Assembly (NCBI GenBank): GCA_945886995.1
Contig: CAMCZJ010000122.1
Span: forward strand, 1 to 9,405
Length of the DNA: 9,405 nucleotides
Direction: 5' to 3'
Origin: Asaia bogorensis
GTDB lineage: Bacteria; Pseudomonadota; Alphaproteobacteria; Acetobacterales; Acetobacteraceae
The notes under the pieces are model-generated. The model had not been told where the DNA came from and did no database searches. It worked only from the letters and a program-made list of their open reading frames with translations. Below are positions 1 through 6,062 of this stretch, in pieces (position 1 is the stretch's first letter; the number at the start of each line of letters is the position of its first letter). The position numbers were made by a program, and so were the translations under genes.

Positions 1-428
1 ACAGCAAGCGCGCCTGATTCTGCCCCCGGCACGCCGCCGCTGATTGGCGCATCAATCAACGCAATGCCCTTTTCAGCAAGCCCCGCTGCAATGCGCTGCA
101 TCGCCGCGCTGCCAATCGTGGACATTTCGATATAGGTGCGCACGCCACCTGATGCCGCAGCGGCAATCCCGCCCGCACCCAATGCTACCTTTTCAGAGGT
201 TTCAGCACTCGGCAGACAAGCAAAAACCACCTTGCATCGCGCGGCAACGGCAACAACCGAATCAACAGCTTCCGCGCCGGCTTGCGTGGCGCGGTGCATC
301 GCCTCTGGCCGCGGGTCAAATACAAGAATGCGTTTGCCTGGATTGCGCTGCGCCCAATCCGCCATGCGCGTCGCAATCGGCCCGCCCATGGCGCCAAGTC
401 CCAGAAAACCGATCAACCCTTCAGCCAT
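1..428 (-). CDS. NAD(P)-dependent oxidoreductase, 3-hydroxyisobutyrate dehydrogenase family (C-terminus outside window)
   Basis: The minus-strand frame is open from an ATG at 428 to the window edge, giving 142 codons of the N-terminal half. It opens with a Rossmann dinucleotide-binding segment GFLGLGAMGGPIATR at residues 7-21, followed by a predicted beta-alpha-beta fold with an acidic residue after the second strand (VFDPR, about 41-45). Further on are an EMST segment and the family's substrate-loop motif DAPISGGVPGAESG near the cut end. These are signatures of beta-hydroxyacid dehydrogenases (3-hydroxyisobutyrate, tartronate semialdehyde and related enzymes), cytosolic NAD(P)H-linked enzymes. 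The catalytic lysine region lies outside the window, so the substrate cannot be assigned. The gene is divergent from the Bug-protein gene with 138 bp between the start codons, so both may serve uptake and oxidation of one organic acid (inference). A G-rich stretch 7-12 bases upstream of the ATG could act as a weak ribosome site. Confidence 0.9.
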   Translation of the reverse strand, partial: MAEGLIGFLGLGAMGGPIATRMADWAQRNPGKRILVFDPRPEAMHRATQAGAEAVDSVVAVAARCKVVFACLPSAETSEKVALGAGGIAAAASGGVRTYIEMSTIGSAAMQRIAAGLAEKGIALIDAPISGGVPGAESGALA

Positions 429-566
429 TGCCGGCCCCCATCATGCTATCGTCCCAACGCCAGTCAGTCTTCACCCATTTCGGTTGCCTGAATAGGGAAG
501 GCGTGGCTAGCTTTCACAAAATTCCACCCGTTGAACTCGGGCGGCAGCATCAAGGGGAAGCGCAGC

Positions 567-1583
567 ATGGTCCAGGCATTCGCAACTTGGTCTTTTGGCA
601 CCATCCGGCGCATGGCTTTTGCGCTAATGGCGCTGGCCTGGCTTTCGCCCATGGCCTTCGCGCAAGGCACGGCGCCATCAACCGCCTACCCCACGCGCCC
701 GGTAAGGCTATTGCTGGGCTTTGCGCCAGGCGGGGCGACGGATGTGGTGGCGCGCATCCTGCAGCAAAGCATTTCGGAACATCTCGGCCAGCCCTTGGTG
801 ATTGAAAATCGCCCCGGCGCCAGCGGCATGATCGCGACACAGGAATTGGTGCGCGCCGCACCTGATGGCTATACGCTGGCGATCATTGTCAGCGCCCATG
901 CGGGGATGGCCGCGCTGCAACGCAACCTGCCCTTCGATCCCATGCGCGATATCGCGCCCATCACGCTTGTCATCCATATGCCGGCGCTGGTCGCAGTGCC
1001 TGCGAAATCGCCCGTGCAAAACTTGCAGGATCTGGTGGCGCTGGCGCGCGCCACACCTGGGGGGCTTACCTATTCCACCTCTGGCCCTGGCGGCTGGCAG
1101 GAATTTGGCGTGACGGATTTTGGGCAAAGGCTTGGCGTGAGTTTCGTGCATGTGCCCTATCGCGGCGGCGGCCCAGCCAGCCAGGCGCTTGCCAGCGGCG
1201 ATGTCGCCTTCAGCTTCGCCACTTTCGCTTCAGTCATGCCCATGGTGCAGGCGGGTACGGTACGCGGCCTTGCAGTCAGCGGCGCGGAACGCTCCGCCGA
1301 ATTCCCGAACCTGCCAGCAGTGGCAGATGCGCTTTCAATGCCTGGCTATCGCACGTTGGATTGGCATGCGCTGGCCGGCCCGGCGGGGCTGCCGGCTGAT
1401 CGCCGCGCGCGCATCGCGGCTGCTTTCCATCACGCCTTGGCGCGGCCAGAATTAGCGCAACGCCTGCAAGCGGCCGGCGCCACGCCCGCGCCATCAACGC
1501 CACAGCAGATGGAAGATTTCGTGCGCGCCGAAATCGCGCATTACACCGCGCTTGCGCGTAGCACCGGCATCAAGGGCGAATAG
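567..1583 (+). CDS. Bug/TctC family tripartite tricarboxylate transporter substrate-binding protein
   Basis: 338 residues, the usual size for this periplasmic solute-binding family. Residues 1-15 are polar to basic (IRR at 13-15), 16-28 are hydrophobic, and a likely signal peptidase site follows AFA at 30-32. The mature protein starts with the family hallmark YPTRPVRLLLGFAPGGATDV (41-60), then VIENRPGASG (78-87), DGYTL (100-104) and HVPYRGGGPASQALASGDV (195-213). Bug proteins bind small carboxylates or other organic solutes and may deliver them to a TctAB-type membrane pair; no such membrane genes are in this window, so this is probably an orphan receptor. The ATG at 567 was chosen because AAGGGGAAG ends 6 bases before it; the frame continues upstream to a TTG at 531 that lacks such a site. 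The divergent hydroxyacid dehydrogenase hints at the ligand class, but the ligand is unknown. Confidence 0.93.
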   Translation: MVQAFATWSFGTIRRMAFALMALAWLSPMAFAQGTAPSTAYPTRPVRLLLGFAPGGATDVVARILQQSISEHLGQPLVIENRPGASGMIATQELVRAAPDGYTLAIIVSAHAGMAALQRNLPFDPMRDIAPITLVIHMPALVAVPAKSPVQNLQDLVALARATPGGLTYSTSGPGGWQEFGVTDFGQRLGVSFVHVPYRGGGPASQALASGDVAFSFATFASVMPMVQAGTVRGLAVSGAERSAEFPNLPAVADALSMPGYRTLDWHALAGPAGLPADRRARIAAAFHHALARPELAQRLQAAGATPAPSTPQQMEDFVRAEIAHYTALARSTGIKGE

Positions 1584-1598
1584 GCTTCCGCCCTACTG

Positions 1599-1626
1599 TC
1601 CCCCTACGGAAATTACCCTGGGGGGA
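1599..1626. terminator. Possible stem-loop between convergent genes
   Basis: TCCCCC at 1599-1604 can pair with GGGGGA at 1621-1626 around a 16-base loop. It sits in the 45-bp gap between the stop codons of the convergent Bug gene and the small minus-strand gene, where a bidirectional terminator would be expected. There is no clear T tract on either side and the loop is long, so this is a weak call. Confidence 0.28.
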
Positions 1627-1628
1627 AC

Positions 1629-2102
1629 CTATTCCTCATACCGGTAACGGAAATTGCAGTGGCTTGCGCCGCCCATGATGGTTTGCGTGCGTTCCAGCTT
1701 CAGTTTCGGGTCATAGCCCTCACAAAACGCCCCATCGCGATTGCAAGACAGAATCGCGCCAAGCTCCGCCAGCCCCATGGCGCGATACATCTCGGCATAA
1801 CGGCATCGCGTCACGTTGAAATCGTAATGCTTGGCATCCTTGCGGATCGTCTCAATTTGCAGCGCATCTCCCTTGGTCCAAAGCGGCTGGAGGGAGATGA
1901 AATGCTCCAAGGAAGGTTTCCCGTCCGGTCCCTGCTTGGCCATCTCGGCGGCGGTTTCCTTGGCAAGCTTGATGATGGCGGCGGATAGGATGGATTTCGC
2001 CTTCTCCTCGCCGAGCTGCGCCTTCATTTCCTCATAAATGCCCTTGGCGAAGGCGGCTTCGATCCGCCGTTGTTCAAGAATGCCTAAGCTTTGTTCGGCC
2101 AT
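1629..2102 (-). CDS. L-2-amino-thiazoline-4-carboxylic acid hydrolase family protein
   Basis: 157 residues. The N-terminal half is mostly helical and charged (about 1-60). The C-terminal half carries the pattern I associate with the ATC hydrolase family (PF14196): TRCRYAEMYRAMG (98-110, Cys100), a conserved ELG..LSCNRDGAF stretch (113-126, Cys120) and a closing RTQTIMGGASHCNFRY segment (138-153, Cys149). The founding enzyme opens L-2-amino-thiazoline-4-carboxylate on the way to L-cysteine; most relatives, including this one, are untested and the real substrate may differ. No signal peptide or membrane segment is visible, so it is probably cytosolic. The start is well supported: AGGGAGG (2108-2114 on the opposite strand) lies 5 bases upstream of the ATG. 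The gene is divergent from ahcY, so a shared control region and a sulfur-amino-acid role are plausible but unproven. Confidence 0.82.
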   Translation of the reverse strand: MAEQSLGILEQRRIEAAFAKGIYEEMKAQLGEEKAKSILSAAIIKLAKETAAEMAKQGPDGKPSLEHFISLQPLWTKGDALQIETIRKDAKHYDFNVTRCRYAEMYRAMGLAELGAILSCNRDGAFCEGYDPKLKLERTQTIMGGASHCNFRYRYEE

Positions 2103-2159
2103 AAGCGCCTCCCTGGGGTTTGGGTGCTGAGCTTAGCTTGCCATTCAAAAGGGGCCAGC

Positions 2160-2189
2160 CTGAAAAAGACATAAAGGTATCTTTATATT
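2160..2189 (+). promoter_or_regulatory. Putative sigma-70-type promoter for ahcY
   Basis: CTGAAA at 2160-2165 (4 of 6 to TTGACA) and TATATT at 2184-2189 (5 of 6 to TATAAT) are separated by 18 bases. Transcription would begin near 2196, leaving a leader of about 60 bases before the ahcY ATG. This AT-rich patch stands out in GC-rich surroundings. The assignment is by eye only. Confidence 0.45.
2171..2186. promoter_or_regulatory. Palindromic operator in the ahcY promoter, SahR-like candidate
   Basis: ATAAAGGTATCTTTAT is an inverted repeat matching its own reverse complement at 14 of 16 positions, with perfect ATAAAG/CTTTAT arms. It fills most of the spacer and overlaps the first three bases of the proposed -10, as a repressor site would. 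ArsR-type SAH-responsive regulators (SahR) are known to control ahcY and methionine-cycle genes in Proteobacteria. The resemblance to their AT-rich palindromic sites is from memory and not verified. The divergent minus-strand gene could share this site. No regulator gene is in the window. Confidence 0.5.
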
Positions 2190-2257
2190 CTTCTTTCCCT
2201 CTAGCCCTGCACCCCAACCCGTGTTACCCGCCGCGCCAGAATCAAGGAGATTTCGCC

Positions 2258-3658
2258 ATGGCCGCCCAAGACTACGTCATTAAGGACCTTTCCCTCGCCG
2301 CCTGGGGGCGGAAGGAAATTGCCATGGCCGAGGATGAAATGCCCGGCCTGATGGCGGTGCGCGCCGAGTATGGCGCCGCCAAGCCACTCAAGGGCGCCCG
2401 CATCGCGGGCTGCCTGCACATGACCATCCAAACGGCGGTGCTGATTGAAACCCTGAAGCACCTTGGCGCCGATGTGCGCTGGTCTTCCTGCAATATCTTC
2501 TCAACCCAGGATCATGCCGCTGCTGCCATTGCCGAAACCGGCACGCCGGTTTTCGCCGTGAAGGGCGAAACCCTCCCCGAATATTGGGAATATGTGCAGC
2601 GCACGCTGGAATGGGCCGATGGCGGGGAGCCGAATGTGCTGCTCGATGATGGCGGCGACATGACGCTGCTCGTGCATTATGGGCTCCGCGCCGAACAGGG
2701 CGATACCGCGTTCCTGGATAAGGCGACGAATGAGGAAGAAGAAGTGTTCTTCGCCCTCATCAAGAAATGCCTGAAGACCAAGCCCGGCTGGTTCGCGAAA
2801 CTTGCCGCCGCCATCAAGGGTGTTTCGGAAGAAACCACCACGGGTGTTCATCGGCTTTATGTGATGGCCAAGGAAGGGCGCCTGCTGTTCCCCGCGATCA
2901 ATGTGAATGACAGCGTGACCAAGTCGAAATTCGATAACCTTTATGGCTGCCGTGAATCCTTGGTGGATGCGATCCGTCGCGGCACTGATGTGATGATGGC
3001 CGGCAAGGTCGCCATGGTGTGCGGCTTTGGTGATGTGGGCAAGGGTTCTGCCGCGTCGCTGCGTAATGCCGGTTGCCGCGTGATGGTGAGCGAGGTTGAC
3101 CCCATCTGCGCCCTGCAAGCCGCCATGGAAGGCTACCAGGTTGTCACCATGGAACAGGCCGCACCGATGGCGGATATTTTCGTGACGGCGACAGGCAATG
3201 TGGATGTGATCACGGTTGATCACATGCGCGCCATGAAGCACCGCGCCATTGTCTGCAATATCGGGCATTTCGATTCCGAAATTCAGGTGGCGGGTTTGCG
3301 CAATATGAAGTGGGATAATGTGAAGCCGCAGGTGGATGAAATCGAATTCCCTGACCAGAAGCGCATTATTCTTCTGTCCGAAGGTCGCCTGGTGAACCTT
3401 GGCAATGCCACGGGCCATCCTTCCTTCGTGATGTCGGCTTCCTTCACCAACCAGGTACTCGCGCAGATCGAACTCTGGACCAATACTTCCAAGTATGAGC
3501 GCAAGGTCTATACCCTGCCGAAGCATTTGGATGAGAAGGTGGCAGCGCTGCATCTGGCGAAGGTTGGCGCGACGCTGACGCAACTCACCGCGCAGCAGGC
3601 CGGCTATATCGGCGTGGATACGCAAGGCCCCTTCAAGGCCGAACAATACCGTTACTGA
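2258..3658 (+). CDS. ahcY: Adenosylhomocysteinase (S-adenosyl-L-homocysteine hydrolase)
   Basis: 466 residues, full length for the bacterial form. It reversibly splits S-adenosylhomocysteine to adenosine and homocysteine, removing the inhibitory product of SAM-dependent methylation and feeding the methionine cycle in the cytosol. Visible signatures are HMTIQTAVLIETL (54-66), SSCNIFSTQDHAAAAI (76-91), DDGGDM (130-135), EETTTGVHRLY (191-201), NVNDSVTKSKFDN (215-227, with the Lys222/Asp226/Asn227 catalytic set), the NAD-binding GFGDVGKG (256-263), NIGHFDSE (334-341) and a C-terminal QYRY. Residues about 145-188 contain the extra segment that separates many bacterial and plant enzymes from the shorter mammalian one. 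The ATG at 2258 was chosen because AAGGAG (2244-2249) lies 8 bases upstream and the conserved protein starts there; the frame's upstream extension to 2120 runs through the promoter and is not coding. Confidence 0.98.
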   Translation: MAAQDYVIKDLSLAAWGRKEIAMAEDEMPGLMAVRAEYGAAKPLKGARIAGCLHMTIQTAVLIETLKHLGADVRWSSCNIFSTQDHAAAAIAETGTPVFAVKGETLPEYWEYVQRTLEWADGGEPNVLLDDGGDMTLLVHYGLRAEQGDTAFLDKATNEEEEVFFALIKKCLKTKPGWFAKLAAAIKGVSEETTTGVHRLYVMAKEGRLLFPAINVNDSVTKSKFDNLYGCRESLVDAIRRGTDVMMAGKVAMVCGFGDVGKGSAASLRNAGCRVMVSEVDPICALQAAMEGYQVVTMEQAAPMADIFVTATGNVDVITVDHMRAMKHRAIVCNIGHFDSEIQVAGLRNMKWDNVKPQVDEIEFPDQKRIILLSEGRLVNLGNATGHPSFVMSASFTNQVLAQIELWTNTSKYERKVYTLPKHLDEKVAALHLAKVGATLTQLTAQQAGYIGVDTQGPFKAEQYRY

Positions 3659-3664
3659 ATATTT

Positions 3665-3719
3665 AGTCTGGTCGTATTTTCCGAGGCGCCAAGTGTTCCA
3701 CTTGGCTTGAAAATACTCC
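3665..3719. repeat. Palindromic intergenic repeat, copy 1
   Basis: A 55-bp unit starting 6 bases after the ahcY stop, 51 of 55 identical to the unit at 3778-3832. It folds into a two-part hairpin: outer arms GTATTTTC (3674-3681) and GAAAATAC (3709-3716), and inner arms GCCAAGTG (3688-3695) and CACTTGGC (3699-3706) around a TTC loop. The asymmetric internal loop is 6 bases on the left and 2 on the right. It could end ahcY transcription, but its duplication suggests a dispersed REP-like or small MITE-like element. Confidence 0.85.
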
Positions 3720-3731
3720 GAGAATCCATCT

Positions 3732-3762
3732 GCCGGGGCGTGGACAGGCGCCGCGCCCCGGC
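3732..3762. repeat. GC-rich hairpin between the two palindromic repeats
   Basis: GCCGGGGCG (3732-3740) and CGCCCCGGC (3754-3762) form a perfect 9-bp stem around a 13-base loop. It is unrelated in sequence to the flanking repeat copies. It is not followed by a T tract, so it is at best a weak or Rho-assisted terminator for ahcY; it may instead be the centre of a composite element bounded by the two repeats. Confidence 0.55.
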
Positions 3763-3777
3763 GCAACCATCCCTGCG

Positions 3778-3832
3778 AGTTTGGTCGCATTTTCCGAGTC
3801 GCCAAGTGTTCCACTTGGCTTGAAAATGCTCC
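3778..3832. repeat. Palindromic intergenic repeat, copy 2
   Basis: Second direct copy of the 55-bp unit, offset by 113 bp. The outer arms are GCATTTTC (3787-3794) and GAAAATGC (3822-3829); the inner arms GCCAAGTG (3801-3808) and CACTTGGC (3812-3819) are identical to copy 1. Of four differences between the copies, two form a swapped base pair in the outer stem (T-A in copy 1, C-G here), so the fold is kept while the sequence drifts. It ends 36 bases before the uppP start. Confidence 0.85.
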
Positions 3833-3868
3833 ACCGCGAATCGGGCAGCCAGCCCGCGCCGGATATGG

Positions 3869-4681
3869 ATGAAGCGCATGGACCTGAGCGCCCTTTTCTC
3901 CGCCCTGCTGATGGGCGTTGTTGAAGGTTTCACTGAATTCCTGCCCATTTCCTCGACCGGGCATTTGATCCTGCTTGGCGAATTGATTGGCTTTCAGGGC
4001 CCGCCCGGCAAGGTTTTTGAAATCTCCATCCAGCTTGGTGCCATTCTTGCCGTGTGCTGGATTTATCGCGCGCTGATTTTGGATCTCTTGCGCGGCATGT
4101 GGCGTCCGGGGCGGGAACGCTATTACGTCATCAATCTCATGCTCGCCTTCATGCCGGCGGCGATCATTGGCTTTCTGTTCCACACGACCATCACCAGCCT
4201 GCTGTTCAATCCCTGGGTCGTGTCCGTGGCGCTCATTTTGGGCGGCATTGCCATCATCGCCATCGAAAAACTGCGCCCAGCGCCCAGCATTCATAGCGTG
4301 CCGGAAATCGGCCCCCTAGCCGCCCTGCTGGTCGGGTTTGGCCAGGCGCTGGCGATGATCCCGGGCACATCGCGTTCCGGTGCGACGATCATCACCGCGC
4401 TTTTGATCGGCGTGGAAAGGCGCACTGCCGCCGAATTCTCCTTCGTGCTCGCCATCCCCACCATGTTCGCCGCCAGCTTCTACAGCCTGTGGAAAGTGCG
4501 CGCTGAGATTGACCCAAGCGCCTTCGGCCAAATCGCGGTTGGCTTCGTCGCCGCTTTCATTGTTGCCTTCATCACCGTGCGCGCCGTGCTGGCGCTGATC
4601 GGGCGCATCGGCTTCACGCCCTTTGGCTATTATCGCATCGCGCTTGGTAGCCTGATGCTTTTGGTTTTAGCACTCCGCTAA
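3869..4681 (+). CDS. uppP: Undecaprenyl-diphosphate phosphatase
   Basis: 270 residues, normal for the BacA/UppP family. This integral inner-membrane enzyme dephosphorylates undecaprenyl diphosphate so that the lipid carrier can be reused in peptidoglycan and other envelope polymer synthesis; overproduction is known to give bacitracin resistance. The first family motif is VVEGFTEFLPISSTGH (17-32) with Glu19, Glu23, Ser29 and His32; the second is IPGTSRSGAT (164-173) with Arg169. Several hydrophobic segments are visible (about 56-73, 88-104, 115-132, 150-164, 189-206, 222-246, 256-269). The start is ambiguous: ATG at 3869 has GGA 5 bases upstream, while ATG at 3878 (267 residues, N-terminus MDLSALFSALL, closer to typical family members) has GGATGAAG ahead of it. 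The following gene begins 6 bases after the stop, suggesting an operon. Confidence 0.96.
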   Translation: MKRMDLSALFSALLMGVVEGFTEFLPISSTGHLILLGELIGFQGPPGKVFEISIQLGAILAVCWIYRALILDLLRGMWRPGRERYYVINLMLAFMPAAIIGFLFHTTITSLLFNPWVVSVALILGGIAIIAIEKLRPAPSIHSVPEIGPLAALLVGFGQALAMIPGTSRSGATIITALLIGVERRTAAEFSFVLAIPTMFAASFYSLWKVRAEIDPSAFGQIAVGFVAAFIVAFITVRAVLALIGRIGFTPFGYYRIALGSLMLLVLALR

Positions 4682-4687
4682 CCGCCC

Positions 4688-5572
4688 ATGATTCCCAGCT
4701 ACAGCTTCGCCTATGGCTCCAATACCGACGCGCTTGATTGGCGCGATTGGTGCGCACGGAACGGCCATGACCCGGCGGCGATCCGCCCGATTGGCCCCGG
4801 CATTCTGCCCGATGCGCAATTGGCCTTTGACTTTTTTGGCCGCGGTCGCGGCGGCGGCGTGCTGAATTTCCAAACGCGGCTTGGCGGCTTTGTCGAAGGC
4901 GTGGTCTTGGAAGTCACCGAAGCCGGCTGGGAAGCGCTGGATCAGAAGGAAGGCGCACCCCACGCCTATCAGCGCCGCCTGCGCCACATCATCCGTCCCA
5001 ATGGCCAGGCGCTGGAAGCCGTTGCCTATCAGGTCGCACCCGAACGCCAGCAGGGTTTTGTTGCCCCACCCGCCGCCTATGTGCAGGCAGTCCGGCGCGG
5101 CTTCGCCGCCCATGGCCTGCATCCGCAGCCTTTGGAAGCCGCCGCGCGTGGCGAGGAAGGCTGCCACCACCTGGCGGATGTCTTTGTCTATGGCACGCTC
5201 ATGGAAGGCGGCTTCTGGCATGCCCCGGCGGCCAAGGCCGGCATCTCCGCCATCACGCCGGCAGAAGCCACCGGCACGCTATTCGATCTTGGCGATTACC
5301 CCGCACTGACCCTGGGCGAGCCCACACCCATTCGCGGCGAAATCCTAAGCTTCAAGGATATCGCCAAAGCCTTGCCGATTCTGGATGAAATTGAAGATGC
5401 CGCGCCGGATGGCAGCCCTTCCGGCATGTATCGCCGCACCATCATGACAGTGACAGATCACGCAGGGCAGCGCCGCCGCGCCTGGGCCTATGTGATGGCG
5501 CCAGAAACACTGACAGGCACGCCGATCATCGCCTCAGGCGATTGGCGCGCCCATCACGAGAAAAGCGGGTGA
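4688..5572 (+). CDS. Gamma-glutamylcyclotransferase-like protein with two tandem GGCT/AIG2-type domains
   Basis: 294 residues, about twice the length of a single-domain member. Domain 1 (about 5-120) starts FAYGSN (7-12), the loop that holds the gamma-glutamyl group in GGCT folds, and has Glu88 in LDQKEGAPHAYQR (85-97) as probable catalytic acid. Domain 2 (about 165-285) starts VFVYGTLM (165-172) and has LDEIEDAAPDGSPSGMYRR (232-250), with Glu234 or Glu236 as candidate acid. Members cyclise gamma-glutamyl amino acids or glutathione to 5-oxoproline; here the substrate is unknown. No signal peptide or membrane segment is seen. The ATG lies 6 bases after the uppP stop with no good Shine-Dalgarno of its own, so translation is probably coupled to uppP. 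The 3' end converges on the next gene and overlaps that gene's probable terminator. Confidence 0.85.
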   Translation: MIPSYSFAYGSNTDALDWRDWCARNGHDPAAIRPIGPGILPDAQLAFDFFGRGRGGGVLNFQTRLGGFVEGVVLEVTEAGWEALDQKEGAPHAYQRRLRHIIRPNGQALEAVAYQVAPERQQGFVAPPAAYVQAVRRGFAAHGLHPQPLEAAARGEEGCHHLADVFVYGTLMEGGFWHAPAAKAGISAITPAEATGTLFDLGDYPALTLGEPTPIRGEILSFKDIAKALPILDEIEDAAPDGSPSGMYRRTIMTVTDHAGQRRRAWAYVMAPETLTGTPIIASGDWRAHHEKSG

Positions 5573-5585
5573 GATAAGGCCCGCT
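5561..5585 (-). terminator. Intrinsic terminator for the minus-strand TIGR02300-type gene
   Basis: Read on the minus strand, AGCGGG (5585-5580) pairs with CCCGCT (5569-5564) around a 10-base loop and runs into TTTT (the last arm base plus 5563-5561). It begins 8 bases beyond that gene's stop codon. The stem overlaps the last codons of the convergent cyclotransferase gene. The T run is short, so strength is uncertain. Confidence 0.45.
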
Positions 5586-5593
5586 AAACGCAA

Positions 5594-5917
5594 TTACTGT
5601 TCTTCGTCGCGATCCGTGCCGACTTCGATATCCTCGCCGATATCCTCGGCGTCATCTTCCAGCTCTTCCGCGTCCTCGATCGCTTCATCGCCTTCGATAT
5701 CTTCCACTTCGATATCATCGGTCTCGGCCTCCGGCGTGCCGGGGGCCTTCTTCACCCGCTCATCCAGCGGGTTCTGACCAGAACGGCGCAGCCGGGGCTG
5801 CTCCACCGGCTGTTCCGTGCCGCATTTCGGGCAGACCGCCGGTGCGCGGGTCAAATCATAAAACTTCCCGCCGCAAGCAACGCAGGTCCGCTTCAGGCCG
5901 AGTTCTGGCTTCGCCAT
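5594..5917 (-). CDS. TIGR02300 family zinc-ribbon protein with acidic tail
   Basis: 107 residues. The N-terminal 35 residues form a small zinc ribbon: CVAC (12-15), the family's aromatic FYDL motif (19-22, here followed by Thr-Arg where Asn-Arg is more usual) and CPKC (29-32). The rest is low-complexity: a basic linker (42-57) and, from about 64 to the end, a strongly acidic tail made largely of Asp and Glu. This matches the alphaproteobacterial family TIGR02300, whose function is not known to me; a nucleic-acid or protein contact through the ribbon is only a guess. The start at 5917 has AGAGG 8-9 bases upstream and removes a non-conserved 75-residue extension that would run into the aroA upstream region. 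The gene is divergent from aroA, an arrangement common in alphaproteobacteria. Confidence 0.88.
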   Translation of the reverse strand: MAKPELGLKRTCVACGGKFYDLTRAPAVCPKCGTEQPVEQPRLRRSGQNPLDERVKKAPGTPEAETDDIEVEDIEGDEAIEDAEELEDDAEDIGEDIEVGTDRDEEQ

Positions 5918-6030
5918 GGGAACGCCTCTTGAATTCCGCTGGGCGCGGTTTTGCAAAGGAACCACCCCGGCATGACCCAAAGCGATCCCGTAAAAACAGG
6001 GACGCGCGCATTGCCATGCCCGGCCCTGCC

Positions 6031-6062
6031 ATGTCAAACGCCCCCTATGTCGAACGCCCCGC
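6031..6062 (+). repeat. 16-bp tandem duplication containing two start codons of aroA
   Basis: ATGTCAAACGCCCCCT (6031-6046) is followed at once by ATGTCGAACGCCCCGC (6047-6062), 13 of 16 identical. Both units encode Met-Ser-Asn-Ala-Pro, but because 16 is not a multiple of three only the second is in the aroA frame. The first would encode a 32-residue peptide ending at 6129 inside aroA. A further ATG at 6016 lies in the frame of the first. Confidence 0.8.

Noticed and set aside
567..665. Twin-arginine (Tat) signal on the Bug protein
   Set aside because: There is an RR at residues 14-15, but the surrounding residues do not match the Tat consensus and this family normally uses the Sec pathway.
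44..805. 253-codon open frame on the plus strand
   Set aside because: It crosses the antisense of the dehydrogenase gene, the intergenic region and another frame of the Bug gene, and its composition (Gln, Pro, Arg, Cys) looks non-coding.
2190..2257. SAH or SAM riboswitch in the ahcY leader
   Set aside because: The leader downstream of the proposed promoter is only about 60 bases, pyrimidine-rich, and shows neither paired arms nor a conserved core that I recognise.
3665..3832. CRISPR array
   Set aside because: Only two repeat units, with a long internal palindrome, a spacer longer than the usual size and no cas genes.
3652..3948. 98-codon minus-strand frame with a repeated FQAKWNTWRLGK peptide
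   Set aside because: The peptide repeat is the translation of the two palindromic DNA repeats, not a protein repeat; the frame also overlaps the uppP start in antisense.
2501..4294. 597-codon open frame on the minus strand
   Set aside because: It lies antisense to ahcY and runs through the intergenic repeats into uppP. Its translation is rich in His, Arg and Gly with no recognisable domain, as expected of a shadow of high-GC coding sequence; the plus-strand genes are unambiguous.
5918..6046. tRNA gene between the zinc-ribbon gene and aroA
   Set aside because: Some alphaproteobacteria have a tRNA near here, but no acceptor stem, T-loop GTTCGA-like sequence or cloverleaf pairing is present.
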